From Mycolicibacterium gilvum (GTDB taxonomy: Bacteria > Actinomycetota > Actinomycetes > Mycobacteriales > Mycobacteriaceae): a DNA stretch of 64,000 bases. The DNA lies in NCBI RefSeq assembly GCF_900454025.1, contig NZ_UGQM01000001.1:1488001-1552000 (forward strand), written 5' to 3'. The notes beneath the pieces were generated by a model that did no database searches, was not told where the DNA came from, and was given only the letters and a program-made list of their open reading frames with translations. Within the stretch, counting starts at the first letter, position 1; each line of letters opens with the position of its first letter. Position numbers and translations under genes: made by a program. This document shows positions 31,442-39,278 of this stretch, piece after piece.

Positions 31442-31737
31442 ATGAACCCGCCCTGCTCCGAGTCGAGCGCGTCTGCGCCGAACTCGCCACCTCAGGCCAA
31501 CCCATCACCTTCACCACCGTGGCCGAACACGCCCAGATCAGCCGCGCGACGCTCTACCGCGACCACCAGCTCCGCGCCATCGTCGACGAACACCGCACCC
31601 GACAAACCGACGCCCGCACCCTGACCGGCCTGGCCACCGAAGTCGCACACCTGCGCACCGCCGTCGAAGCACTCGCCGCAGGAGTCAAACGCCACGAAGA
31701 ACAAATCCGCAAGCTCACCAAACCACCCCGACGATGA
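31438..31737 (+). CDS. TnpC-like accessory protein (DUF6262-type)
   Basis: The 99-residue protein overlaps tnpB by ATGA. It has an HTH-like part (ITFTTVAEHAQISRATLYRD) and a C-terminal coiled coil with basic end (LRTAVEALAAGVKRHEEQIR). Small DNA-binding proteins of this kind follow the two recombinases in Tn554-type elements and affect the frequency and orientation of transposition. Confidence 0.75.
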   Translation: MNEPALLRVERVCAELATSGQPITFTTVAEHAQISRATLYRDHQLRAIVDEHRTRQTDARTLTGLATEVAHLRTAVEALAAGVKRHEEQIRKLTKPPRR

Positions 31738-31772
31738 ACCATTCCGCCCAACACCGCGAGTCCATGAGCCCG

Positions 31773-31786
31773 GATTAGCCGGTCAA
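31773..31786 (-). repeat. Right terminal inverted repeat of the Tn554-like element
   Basis: GATTAGCCGGTCAA, the exact inverse of 28385-28398. The host sequence AGTGCC resumes at 31787. Confidence 0.9.
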
Positions 31787-32005
31787 AGTGCCGATAACGC
31801 GTTGGCCGAATCGTTCAACGCCGCCCTCAAGCGCGAGATTCTGCAAGACCGTAACTGCTGGCCGGACGCGGCGATCTGCCGCCGTGAGGTCTTTCGGTGG
31901 CTGGCCCGCTACAACACCACACGACGGCACTCCTACTGCCGTCATTCCAGCCCCGCGACCTACGAAAGGAACCTGACACCGGCTACGCTGCCCGAAGCCG
32001 CATAA
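31787..32005 (+). pseudogene. IS3 no. 2 copy A, OrfB transposase, 3' part
   Basis: Codes for ADNALAESFNAALKREILQD with the catalytic glutamate, through to TYERNLTPATLPEAA. It is identical to the end of the intact OrfB at 39275-40174. Confidence 0.92.
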
Positions 32006-32042
32006 CCACAAATCCCGTGTCCACTACATGGGGGCAAGGCCC

Positions 32043-32529
32043 GGTTGACCTCGATGGCGAGTGCTTCGCGGGTGAATTCGTCGATGACGTTGAGCATCTT
32101 GAGGGTGCGGCCGTCGGCGGTGGTGTCGAACTGAAAGTCCATCGCCCAGATCACGTTCGGACGGATCGGCGACATCGCGCCCACGGCTACACCGATACCG
32201 GTCAGCCGCTTCTTGCGGCGGCGCTGCGGGACCCGCAGGCCCTCCTCGCGCCAGAGCCGGCGGATGCGCTTGTTGTTGGCCTTCCAGCCCGCCCGCCGCG
32301 CCATCTTGGCAGCGCGGCGCCATCCCCAGCGAGGCCGGTCGGTGGAGAACCGGCGCAGCCAGGCCCGCAACTCGGCCTCCTCGGTAGTCATCGGCGGCGG
32401 CGCCAGCCGCATTGTGGAGCGGTGCAGGCCGACTACGGTGCAGGCGCGGCGCTCGGACACCCCGAACCGCTCACGCAGCATGGTCGCTGCGCGGCGTTTG
32501 CGGTTCGGGGTCAGAAGTTTCCCGACCCG
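32043..32529 (-). pseudogene. IS3 no. 1 transposase OrfB, 5' part
   Basis: On the minus strand: VGKLLTPNRKRRAATMLRER, GVSERRACTVVGLHRSTMRL, then NVIWAMDFQFDTTADGRTLK with the first catalytic aspartate, and FTREALAIEVN at the break. It lies in the -1 frame relative to OrfA, as expected for a programmed-frameshift OrfAB, so no separate start is certain. Confidence 0.85.
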
Positions 32530-32798
32530 ATCTCCTTGAGCATGTCGATGTCGAGGGCCTGATTGGCGACCAGCTTCTTGAGCCGGGCGTTCTCGGCCTC
32601 GAGCTCTTTGAGGCGCTTGGCGTCGTTGGCCTTCATGCCGCCGTACTGCGCCAGCCAGCGATGCCACGTCGACTCGGTGATCTCCAGATGCCGGCACACC
32701 TCGGCCAGCTCCTGACCGGTCGCGAGCAGCTTGTTGCCCTCGGCGAGCTTGCGGATGATCTGATCCGGCGTATGCCGCCGGCGCTTGTTCGATGCCAT
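32511..32798 (-). CDS. IS3 no. 1, OrfA
   Basis: The 95-residue protein from the ATG at 32798 reads MASNKRRRHTPDQIIRKLAE, then LAEVCRHLEITESTWHRWLA (HTH) and KRLKELEAENARLKKLVANQ (coiled coil). It is intact, but the partner OrfB is split, so the element cannot move by itself. Confidence 0.88.
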   Translation of the reverse strand: MASNKRRRHTPDQIIRKLAEGNKLLATGQELAEVCRHLEITESTWHRWLAQYGGMKANDAKRLKELEAENARLKKLVANQALDIDMLKEIGSGNF

Positions 32799-32878
32799 GT
32801 CGTTGGTGATTCTTCCTGCCCGAACACTCGGGCAACAGAGTCCCACAACGACTGGACCACTACAGGGGGCTCACCTCA

Positions 32879-33257
32879 GCATCGCACCGACCGCCTCGAC
32901 GCCGAACTGCGCAAGATCTCTCGCTACGGGCTGATCGTGATCGACGAAGTCGGATACGTCCCGTTCGACACCGAAGAGGCCAACCTGTTCTCTTCCACCT
33001 GGTCTCCACCCGCGACGAGGAATCCCTAATCGTCCTCCAACCTGCCGTTCTCCAGGTGGGGGTAGGTTGTCGGAGAAGGCACGATCGCCTCAGCGATGAT
33101 CGACCGGATCGTGCACCGCGCCGACGTCATCGTCCTCAAAGGCGCCAGCTACCGCATCAAACACACCGCGATCGACACACTGCTCTCCGTAGAAGCCGAC
33201 CGTGAGGCAGACTCCTCCACAGCGATCGGCGTCTACGACAGCGCCCTCGGAACCTGA
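32879..33257 (+). pseudogene. IS21-family istB ATPase, 3' part
   Basis: Resumes the istB sequence after the nested insertions: HRTDRLDAELRKISRYGLIV, IDEVGYVPFDTEEANLF (Walker B), then after frameshifts GTIASAMIDRIVHRADVIVL, KGASYRIKH and an end at 33257. It joins the part at 26412-26880. Confidence 0.8.
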
Positions 33258-33402
33258 GTTTCCCGGTGTCAGCGAACTCGCTCTAATATGGGACTTGAAG
33301 AACAGGATGGCGCCCGCAAATTCGCCGAGAGCCGCGTCTCAGTTACTGTACGACAGTTCAAGCAAAGTGAACACGAGATTGAGCCGAAGAGAGGCAATCG
33401 CT

Positions 33403-34671
33403 ATGCCCGGTCGGCTGCGGTCGTCCCTTGTGCGTGGTCGATCAGGGATATGGCGACTAGTTGGGTTTAGTTTGTCGGTAGTTGTATTGGCCGTGACCTC
33501 TCTCGCCGCTATCCCGGCCATGATCGCTGCCAGCGGCCAAGCGGCGTGGGGGTCTGTCGCGCTCGGACAGGCGATCGGCACCATTGGTGGAGTAGCTGTT
33601 GGCTACGGTTGGGGCTGGTTCGGTCCCGCGAGAATCGCGCAGAACTCCGCTACCGAGAGGCGGATCGAGTACATCGAGTCGATAAAGGCCCGAGCGTCGT
33701 TGTTTGTCCCAGTCACGGCTGTTGCGGCGACCGTCGCGTATCTGCTCGCGTCTACGGATCCGACATTCGCAGCAGTGGGTGCGTTGTACACGACCAGCAT
33801 TGGGCTTACCGCCAATTGGTACTTCGTCGGATCCGTGCGGCCATACACGATGTTGTCGCTAGAAACACTCCCGAGAGCGGCCGGCACACTTTTAGGAGTG
33901 CTTCTGATGTATCAGGGGCACAGCGCGATCGCCGGACCGCTGGGAATGTTCGCAGGAATGGCGGCTGGATTTGTTTTTTCAAGCATGTGGGTGATGTGGG
34001 AGACGAAGCGGGACGGTGCTGCTGCAGTTCCGACTCGTTCGCTCAAAATCCTGCTTCACTCGAACCGTCACGGTATCTTCTCCGCTTTGGGATCAGTAAC
34101 GTACGTCGCCGCACCGATCGCCATAGTTTCGGTCGTCGCACCCGCTGTTCAACCTGCGTTTGCTTTGGCGGACAAGGTAAAACAACAGATTTACCTTACG
34201 TCGGGGCCAGCGGTCACGGTGCTACAGGGCTGGGTACCAAGGGGGCCGGAGGAGGGTCGAATTCGGCGGGCAAACGCGGCGCTCCTCAGCGCTGGCGCTT
34301 GTTCGATTGCACTTGGATTCGCCACCTGGGCGCTGGCCCCAACACTCGTAAGTTGGCTGGGAAGTAACCAGATTGCGTTGACCGGAGGAGTGGTGGTCCT
34401 TATGTCAGCGCTCGTGGCGCTGATCTTCTTTCAGGCAGTCCTGGAACGTGCAGTGCTGGCTAGCTTCGAGCAACTCGGAATCGTCGCGACCGCGATCCTG
34501 ATTGGGTCAATTGTTGGTATGCCGGTGGTGGGATTCGGAGCGCACTCATTCGGCACGGTTGGCGCATTAAGTGGTGTATTGCTGGGAATGTCTCTCAGCG
34601 TAGTCATCGAACTATTTGCGTTCGCGAGAGGTCGGAAGCGCGTATTACAGCGGAAAGTGTTGGACACGTAA
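33403..34671 (+). CDS. Wzx-like polysaccharide flippase
   Basis: The 422-residue protein starts at the ATG at 33403, eight bases after GAGAGG; longer in-frame starts (33307, 33202) run into the istB relic. It has about twelve hydrophobic segments, for example WRLVGFSLSVVVLAVTSLAA, and a MATE/PST-type layout with IWRLVGFSL at the N-terminus and a charged loop near residue 75 (ERRIEYIESIKARA). It should flip the lipid-linked repeat unit to the outer face for Wzy. The direct neighbours are now transposon relics, but the frame is intact. No single motif proves Wzx, so the call rests on topology and on the locus. Confidence 0.75.
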   Translation: MPGRLRSSLVRGRSGIWRLVGFSLSVVVLAVTSLAAIPAMIAASGQAAWGSVALGQAIGTIGGVAVGYGWGWFGPARIAQNSATERRIEYIESIKARASLFVPVTAVAATVAYLLASTDPTFAAVGALYTTSIGLTANWYFVGSVRPYTMLSLETLPRAAGTLLGVLLMYQGHSAIAGPLGMFAGMAAGFVFSSMWVMWETKRDGAAAVPTRSLKILLHSNRHGIFSALGSVTYVAAPIAIVSVVAPAVQPAFALADKVKQQIYLTSGPAVTVLQGWVPRGPEEGRIRRANAALLSAGACSIALGFATWALAPTLVSWLGSNQIALTGGVVVLMSALVALIFFQAVLERAVLASFEQLGIVATAILIGSIVGMPVVGFGAHSFGTVGALSGVLLGMSLSVVIELFAFARGRKRVLQRKVLDT

Positions 34672-34808
34672 GGCACCCGGCCCCTTAGCCCGGATTTTTC
34701 GTGGAATGTTGACTGTGGGGGTGTGTAGATAAGCGAAAGTGCCTGTCCTGCAAGGAATAATTGGACTTCTCTACGGTTCAAAAACCCTGACGGGAAGGCA
34801 CTTCGCAG

Positions 34809-35469
34809 GTGAAGAATATCGCGGCGGCATCGCCGGTGAAAGTTTCCGCCGACGGCCATGGCGTTGTGTCGCATGCCGGGATGGGCATGCTGCGTGAGCT
34901 TGCCGACCGGACCGGCTTATCGGCGCAGGTCACGGCCGCGTTGGCCGACACCTACCGCGGCCCGTGGGTGTATGCGCCTGGGGAGGTGTTCGCTGATCTG
35001 GCGGCCGCGGTCGCCGACGGCGCGGACTGCATCGACGCGGTCGGTCAGCTGTGCGGTGACCGGGAGCACGTCCTGGGGGCCAAGGCCTCAACGACCACCA
35101 TGTGGCGGCTGATCGATGAGCGGATCGATGCCGCGCATCTACCCGGGGTGCGCGCAGCCCGAGCCGCGGCGCGGGCAGCGGCCTGGGCTGTCGGAGCCGC
35201 CCCCACCACCGGCGGCTGGCTGCATATCGACATCGATGCCACGCTGGTGATCGATCACTCCGACAACAAGGCCGGGGCTGCGCCGACCTGGAAGAAAACG
35301 TTCGGGCTGCACCCGCTGCTGGCGTTTCTGGACCGCCCCGACATCGCCGGCGGCGAAGCCCTGGCCGGGTTGCTGCGCAACGGTAACGCCGGCTCCAACA
35401 CCGCCTCCGACCACATCATCGTCCTGCACCAGGCTTTGGCATCGCTGCCAGCGGCGTGGCGGCCCAACC
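34809..35469 (+). pseudogene. IS1380-family transposase, copy 1, 5' part
   Basis: From the GTG at 34809: residues 1-220 of the 468-residue transposase, including HIDIDATLVIDHSDNKAGAA with the first catalytic aspartates. It is cut by the DUF6431 transposon after LPAAWRPN. Residues match the intact copy at 48768. Confidence 0.92.
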
Positions 35470-35667
35470 TGTTGACCGTCTCTCAGCATGACGACCACGG
35501 GGTAGTTATTCGTCATTGAGGTTGCTGATGTGAGGCGCCGGATTCTCGTGAGGTTGCTGGTGTTGGTGTGCACCGTCAGGGTGAGGACGTACTGATGGGT
35601 CGCGCGGCACCCCGCTGAAGTCTTGGCGGGCTCGCAGGGTGCCGCGCTGTAGTGCACGGAGGCACTC

Positions 35668-36255
35668 ATGGTGACGGTAGAGGCTGATCTGGTTTCCGTC
35701 GAGTCCCGGCTGGCTGCCGGCGAGATCGGGTGCCCGTCCTGCGACGACGGTGTGCTGGGCGGCTGGGGATTTGCCCGGCCCCGCCGCATCCGCGGCGTAG
35801 CTGGCGCGGTGCGTCCGCGACGGGGGCGTTGCCGGTCGTGTCTGGTGACGCATGTGCTGCTGCCGGTGATGATGTTTGCGCGTAGAGGGTATGGCGCACA
35901 GACGATTTGGAATGCGTTGGTGCAGCGAGCCGACGGCTTTGGGCATCGCCGAATCGCGGAGAATCTGAGGGTGCCAGCGACCACGGTGCGCGGATGGCTG
36001 CGCCGGGTGGCCGGGCGTGTGGAGTCAGTGCGGGCGTGGTTCATCCAGGTCGCGATGCGCACCGGAATAGACGTGCCGGTCCCGCAGGGGTTCGGCTGCG
36101 GCTGGCGTGATCTGGTGGCCGCGATAATCACCGCCGCTGCGGCGATCGGTCAGCGGTTCGGCCCGGCGGGGGTGCTGGGCGTGGTGACGCCGCACTTGGT
36201 GATGGTGGCGGTCAGCGGCGGGCGGCTGTTGGCGCCGGACTGGTTACCGGCATGA
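35668..36255 (+). CDS. DUF6431-like zinc-ribbon/HTH protein of the transposon
   Basis: The 195-residue protein starts behind GGAGG. Near the N-terminus CPSCDDG and RCRSC make a four-cysteine zinc ribbon. ARRGYGAQTIWNALVQRADG follows, then an HTH-like segment RIAENLRVPATTVRGWLRRV. The C-terminal half is hydrophobic and small-residue-rich (IITAAAAIGQRFGPAG). It comes first in the operon, upstream of the transposase. By position it could be a regulator or a target-site recognition subunit, analogous to TniQ, but this is inference; there is no TniQ motif that I recognise. Confidence 0.7.
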   Translation: MVTVEADLVSVESRLAAGEIGCPSCDDGVLGGWGFARPRRIRGVAGAVRPRRGRCRSCLVTHVLLPVMMFARRGYGAQTIWNALVQRADGFGHRRIAENLRVPATTVRGWLRRVAGRVESVRAWFIQVAMRTGIDVPVPQGFGCGWRDLVAAIITAAAAIGQRFGPAGVLGVVTPHLVMVAVSGGRLLAPDWLPA

Positions 36256-36378
36256 CGTGGGGTGCACGCAACACCAGTTGCCCCTGACGCGACGCGCCGT
36301 GATCGGTGATCCTCGCCAAGGAACCTGCCCGGCAACGGTTTCGGGCAGGGCCGCCGAGCATGCGAGGAGGACACTGCG

Positions 36379-37872
36379 GTGTCATTGGAAGAGCACAAGC
36401 GTCGGGAGCGGGCCCACGCGATCGGGTTGTTCCGCTATCAGTTGATCTGCCCTGCACTGGAGGCGGGGTTGTCGACCAAGCAGCGGGGCAGGCTGGTCCG
36501 CGAGATCGCCGAGCGGCGCCATATCGACCCGTTCGGCAGTCAGGTGCAGGTGGCGCGGGCGACCTTGGATCGCTGGATCCGCCGTTACCGGGCTGGCGGC
36601 TTCGAGGCACTGGTCCCTGAGCCGCGGCGGTTGGCCACCCGCACCGATGAGCAGGTGTTGGAGCTGGCTTCCTCGCTGAAACGGGAGAACCCGGCCCGCA
36701 CCGCCGCCCAGGTGGCCCGGATCCTGCGCACCGCGACCGGGTGGGCACCCTCAGAGTCGACCCTGCTGCGCCACTTCCACCGCAGCGAACTGATGGGCCC
36801 GGCCACCGGCGCGGCAGGTGAGGTGTTCGGGCGGTTCGAAGCCCCCGACCCGAATGAACTGTGGGTCGGCGATGCCCTGCACGGCCCGCGGGTCGGGGAC
36901 CGCAAAACCTACCTCTTCGCGTTCCTCGACGACCATTCTCGGTTGGTGGTCGGGCACCGCTTCGGGTTCGCCGAAGACACCGTGCGCCTGGCGGCGGCGT
37001 TGAAGCCGGCGTTGGCTGCTCGCGGAGTTCCCGCCTCGATCTATGTCGACAACGGGTCCGCGTTCGTCGATGCGTGGTTGCTGCGGGCGTGCGCGAAACT
37101 CGGGATCCGGCTGGTGCATTCCGCGCCCGGTCGCCCGCAGGGCCGCGGCAAGATCGAACGGTTCTTCCGCACCGTGCGTGAACAGTTCCTCGTCGAGGTC
37201 ACCGACACCAGCAGCGAGGACCTCGCCGCGGCCGGGGTGGATCACCGCGGGGCGTTGTTGGAGCTCAACCGGCTGTTCATGGCCTGGGTCGAGACCGAAT
37301 ACCATCGCCGCACCCACTCCGAGACCGAAGCGCCGCCGCTGGCTCGGTGGGAGGACGGCTGGGATCGGCTCGGCGGGCTGCCGGCGTTGCCGACTGCTGC
37401 GGATTTGACTGAGGCGTTCTTGTGGTCGGAGTTCCGCACGGTGACCAAAACCGCCACGGTCTCGCTGCATGCCAACACCTACCGGGTCGACCCGGCCCTG
37501 GCCGGGCGCCGGGTGGAGTTGGTGTTCTCCCCGTTCGATCTGGAAACGATCGAGGTCCGCTACCGGGATCAGAGTTTCGGCGCCGCGATCGCTCACACCA
37601 TCACCCGCCATGCCCATCCGAAAGCCCGGCCCGAGACCGTTGACTCAGGACCTGCGCCGGCGGTGACGGGGATCGACTATCTGGCGTTGACTGCCGCTGC
37701 CCATCATGAGCAGCTGCGCCAGGATGAACGTATCGGCTATCACGCCCTCTACGGCCCTCGCACTGACCGCACTATCGACGCCCCTGGCGACCATGCTCAG
37801 ATTCCTGGCCAGCTCTCCATCACCGACCTCGACCCCAGCAACGCTGCTCATGAAGATGGGGTGTCGGCATGA
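36379..37872 (+). CDS. DDE (rve-fold) transposase of the DUF6431 transposon
   Basis: The 497-residue protein starts at a GTG behind GAGGAGG. An N-terminal pair of HTH domains (about residues 15-130: ATLDRWIRRYRAGGFEALVP, ARTAAQVARILRTATG) precedes an integrase core with the DDE residues in LWVGDALHG (Asp about 160), ASIYVDNGSAFVDAW (Asp) and QGRGKIERFFRTVREQF (Glu). A Mu-type beta-barrel C-terminus follows (TKTATVSLHANTYRVDPALA). It joins the element ends to the target. It overlaps the ATPase gene by four bases. Confidence 0.88.
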   Translation: MSLEEHKRRERAHAIGLFRYQLICPALEAGLSTKQRGRLVREIAERRHIDPFGSQVQVARATLDRWIRRYRAGGFEALVPEPRRLATRTDEQVLELASSLKRENPARTAAQVARILRTATGWAPSESTLLRHFHRSELMGPATGAAGEVFGRFEAPDPNELWVGDALHGPRVGDRKTYLFAFLDDHSRLVVGHRFGFAEDTVRLAAALKPALAARGVPASIYVDNGSAFVDAWLLRACAKLGIRLVHSAPGRPQGRGKIERFFRTVREQFLVEVTDTSSEDLAAAGVDHRGALLELNRLFMAWVETEYHRRTHSETEAPPLARWEDGWDRLGGLPALPTAADLTEAFLWSEFRTVTKTATVSLHANTYRVDPALAGRRVELVFSPFDLETIEVRYRDQSFGAAIAHTITRHAHPKARPETVDSGPAPAVTGIDYLALTAAAHHEQLRQDERIGYHALYGPRTDRTIDAPGDHAQIPGQLSITDLDPSNAAHEDGVSA

Positions 37873-38684
37873 GTATTGAACGGCTGCAATCGCATTGGGG
37901 TTTCTCCCGGATGCCGTTCGGGCGGAATCTAGCTCCGTCGATGCTGCACCGCCACCCCGGCCACAGTGAAGCGATCGCCCGCATCGGCTGGTGTGTCAAT
38001 CAGTGCGCGATCGGGGTCATCACCGGTGAAGTCGGCGCCGGCAAAACCGTGGCCATCCGCGCCGCGGCGACCGCCCTGGACCCCGCCCGGCACGTCATCA
38101 TCTACCTGGCCAACCCCACCATCGGAGTCCGCGGGATGCTCACCCACATCGTGGCCGCACTCGGACACACCCCGGTCTTTCACACCGCCCGCCTCGCACC
38201 CCAGGCCGCGGACGCCCTGGCCGCTGAACACGCCGAACGCGGCCGCAACCCCGTGCTCGTCGTCGATGAAGCCCATCTGCTCGACAACCATCAGCTCGAA
38301 GCGATCCGGCTGCTCACGAACCATGACATGGACTCCGGGTCACCGTTCGCGGTGGTGCTGGTCGGCCAACCCACCCTGCGGCACCGGCTACGCCTCGGTG
38401 TCCTTGCCGCGTTGGATCAGCGCATCGCCGTGCGCTACACCCTGCCCGGCATGAGTCCAGCTGACACCGCCGACTACATCAGCCATCACACCAAGATCGC
38501 CGGCCGCTCCGACACCCTGTTCGCCGAGGATGCCGTCACCCTGATTCACAACGCCTCACGCGGACACCCACGAGCGGTCAACAACCTCGCCTTGCACGCG
38601 CTGACGGCTGCGTTCGCGGCCGGTCATTCCATCGTCGGTGAGAAAGCTGCCCGCATCGCCATCAGCGAAACAGCCTCAGACTGA
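37869..38684 (+). CDS. ExeA/TniB-like AAA ATPase of the DUF6431 transposon
   Basis: The 271-residue protein begins HWGFSRMPFGRNLAPSMLH, typical of ExeA-like ATPases. Walker A is GVITGEVGAGKTVAIRAA (about residues 50-67), Walker B is NPVLVVDEAHLLDN (about 130) and sensor 1 VVLVGQPTLRHRL. It is expected to bind DNA with ATP and to direct the transposase to targets, like MuB, TnsC and TniB. The ATGA overlap with the transposase shows they are made together. A rho-independent-type hairpin follows at 38752. Confidence 0.88.
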   Translation: MSIERLQSHWGFSRMPFGRNLAPSMLHRHPGHSEAIARIGWCVNQCAIGVITGEVGAGKTVAIRAAATALDPARHVIIYLANPTIGVRGMLTHIVAALGHTPVFHTARLAPQAADALAAEHAERGRNPVLVVDEAHLLDNHQLEAIRLLTNHDMDSGSPFAVVLVGQPTLRHRLRLGVLAALDQRIAVRYTLPGMSPADTADYISHHTKIAGRSDTLFAEDAVTLIHNASRGHPRAVNNLALHALTAAFAAGHSIVGEKAARIAISETASD

Positions 38685-38751
38685 ACCAGACTCCCATCAC
38701 CGAGACCACCACGGCATCACCGCGGCGACGATCCCGTCACCGAGACCACCA

Positions 38752-38785
38752 CAGCCCCGCTCAAAACACCGAGCGGGGCTGTTCT
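38752..38785 (+). terminator. Terminator of the DUF6431 transposon operon
   Basis: CAGCCCCGCTC at 38752-38762 pairs perfectly with 38771-38781 around AAAACACC, followed by TTCTC. A 16-base direct repeat (TCACCGAGACCACCAC) lies just before it at about 38698 and 38738. Confidence 0.8.
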
Positions 38786-38945
38786 CATCGATCCGTCATC
38801 ATCACCACCGATGACGACAACATCGTCACGCTCAATGACGGGCAACACCCAACCCCGACGATCCCGACAACCCGGGACTTGACCCCGTGTGTTGGACACG
38901 CTCAATCCCAGGAATGTGCTGGGGGAAGCGAGATGATCCAACCCG

Positions 38946-39278
38946 ATGGCAAGGAAAAATTACCCCGATGAGTTCAAGCGTGACGCGGTCGCGCTCTACC
39001 GGGACACCGAGGGCGCGACGATCGCCCAGATCGCTGCCGAGCTCGGTGTCAGCGAGGCCACGCTCTCGGCGTGGTGCAAGTCGGCCGGGGTGCCGATTCG
39101 GCACCGCCGCGGTGTCGTAGTGGCCGAGCCTGTGCCAGGGGCCGAGAGCCCTGAGCAGGAGCTGGCCCGCCTCCGCAGTGAGGTCAAGGCGTTACGCGCC
39201 ACCGAGGCGCGGTTGTCCACCGAGCGTGACATCTTGCGGTCGGCGGCCAAATATTTCGCCGGGGAGACGAACTGGTGA
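38946..39278 (+). CDS. IS3 no. 2 copy B, OrfA
   Basis: Identical to the 110-residue OrfA at 27369-27701, with HTH IAQIAAELGVSEATLSAWCK and a C-terminal coiled coil. Overlaps OrfB by GTGA. Confidence 0.93.
   Translation: MARKNYPDEFKRDAVALYRDTEGATIAQIAAELGVSEATLSAWCKSAGVPIRHRRGVVVAEPVPGAESPEQELARLRSEVKALRATEARLSTERDILRSAAKYFAGETNW

Larger units (their letters stand above)
28379..31786 (+). mobile_element. Tn554-like tyrosine-recombinase transposon (tnpA-tnpB-tnpC)
   Basis: Comparison with the uninterrupted IS copy at 39952-39970 gives exact borders. The empty site reads GGGGTCA-AGTGCC-GATAAC. Here GGGGTCA is followed by TGCCTG (28379-28384), then the 14-bp end TTGACCGGCTAATC, the three genes, the inverted end GATTAGCCGGTCAA (31773-31786) and AGTGCC-GATAAC. 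There is no target duplication. A foreign hexamer at one end and the displaced host hexamer at the other match the coupling sequences left by circular intermediates of Tn916 and the hexamers known at Tn554 ends. No cargo genes are carried. Confidence 0.9.
27297..32042 (+). mobile_element. IS3-family element no. 2, copy A, interrupted by the Tn554-like element
   Basis: Starts GGGACTTGACCCCG and ends GGGGGCAAGGCCC, with imperfect inverted repeats of about 27 bases. A GGT target duplication lies at 27294-27296 and 32043-32045, inside the OrfB of IS3 no. 1. After subtracting the 3408-bp insertion at 28379-31786 the element is 1338 bp, exactly the length of copy B at 38874-40211. Encoded OrfA is identical in both copies. 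Confidence 0.93.
26881..32878 (-). mobile_element. IS3-family element no. 1 (1249 bp when empty), interrupted
   Basis: The element lies in istB with a 3-bp target duplication GCA (26878-26880 and 32879-32881); joining the flanks restores the istB reading LAEAHRTDRLDAE. Terminal 32-bp repeats share GTGGTCCAGTCGTT and are degenerate at the outer end. It is split by IS3-family element no. 2 at 27297-32042. Removing that and its 3-bp duplication leaves 1249 bp, a normal IS3 length. Its genes run on the minus strand. Confidence 0.88.
35470..38847 (+). mobile_element. Three-gene DDE transposon with ATPase and DUF6431 protein (3378 bp)
   Basis: Ends are TGTTGACCGT at 35470 and its partner ACGGGCAACA ending at 38847. 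The outer 25 bases of the two ends match at 20 positions and include TGACGA. It lies in the IS1380 transposase gene with a 7-bp target duplication CCCAACC (35463-35469 and 38848-38854). Extra copies of a GTCATTGAG motif lie inside both ends, as expected for multiple transposase-binding sites. Gene order is DUF6431 protein, DDE transposase, ExeA/TniB-like ATPase. This resembles Tn5053/Mu/Tn7-type systems in which an ATPase chooses targets. Confidence 0.9.

Noticed and set aside
35519..35660. Extension of the IS1380 transposase frame beyond 35469
   Set aside because: The frame continues for about 16 codons only because it reads into the left end of the DUF6431 transposon; the true continuation is at 38848-38873 and 40212-40941.
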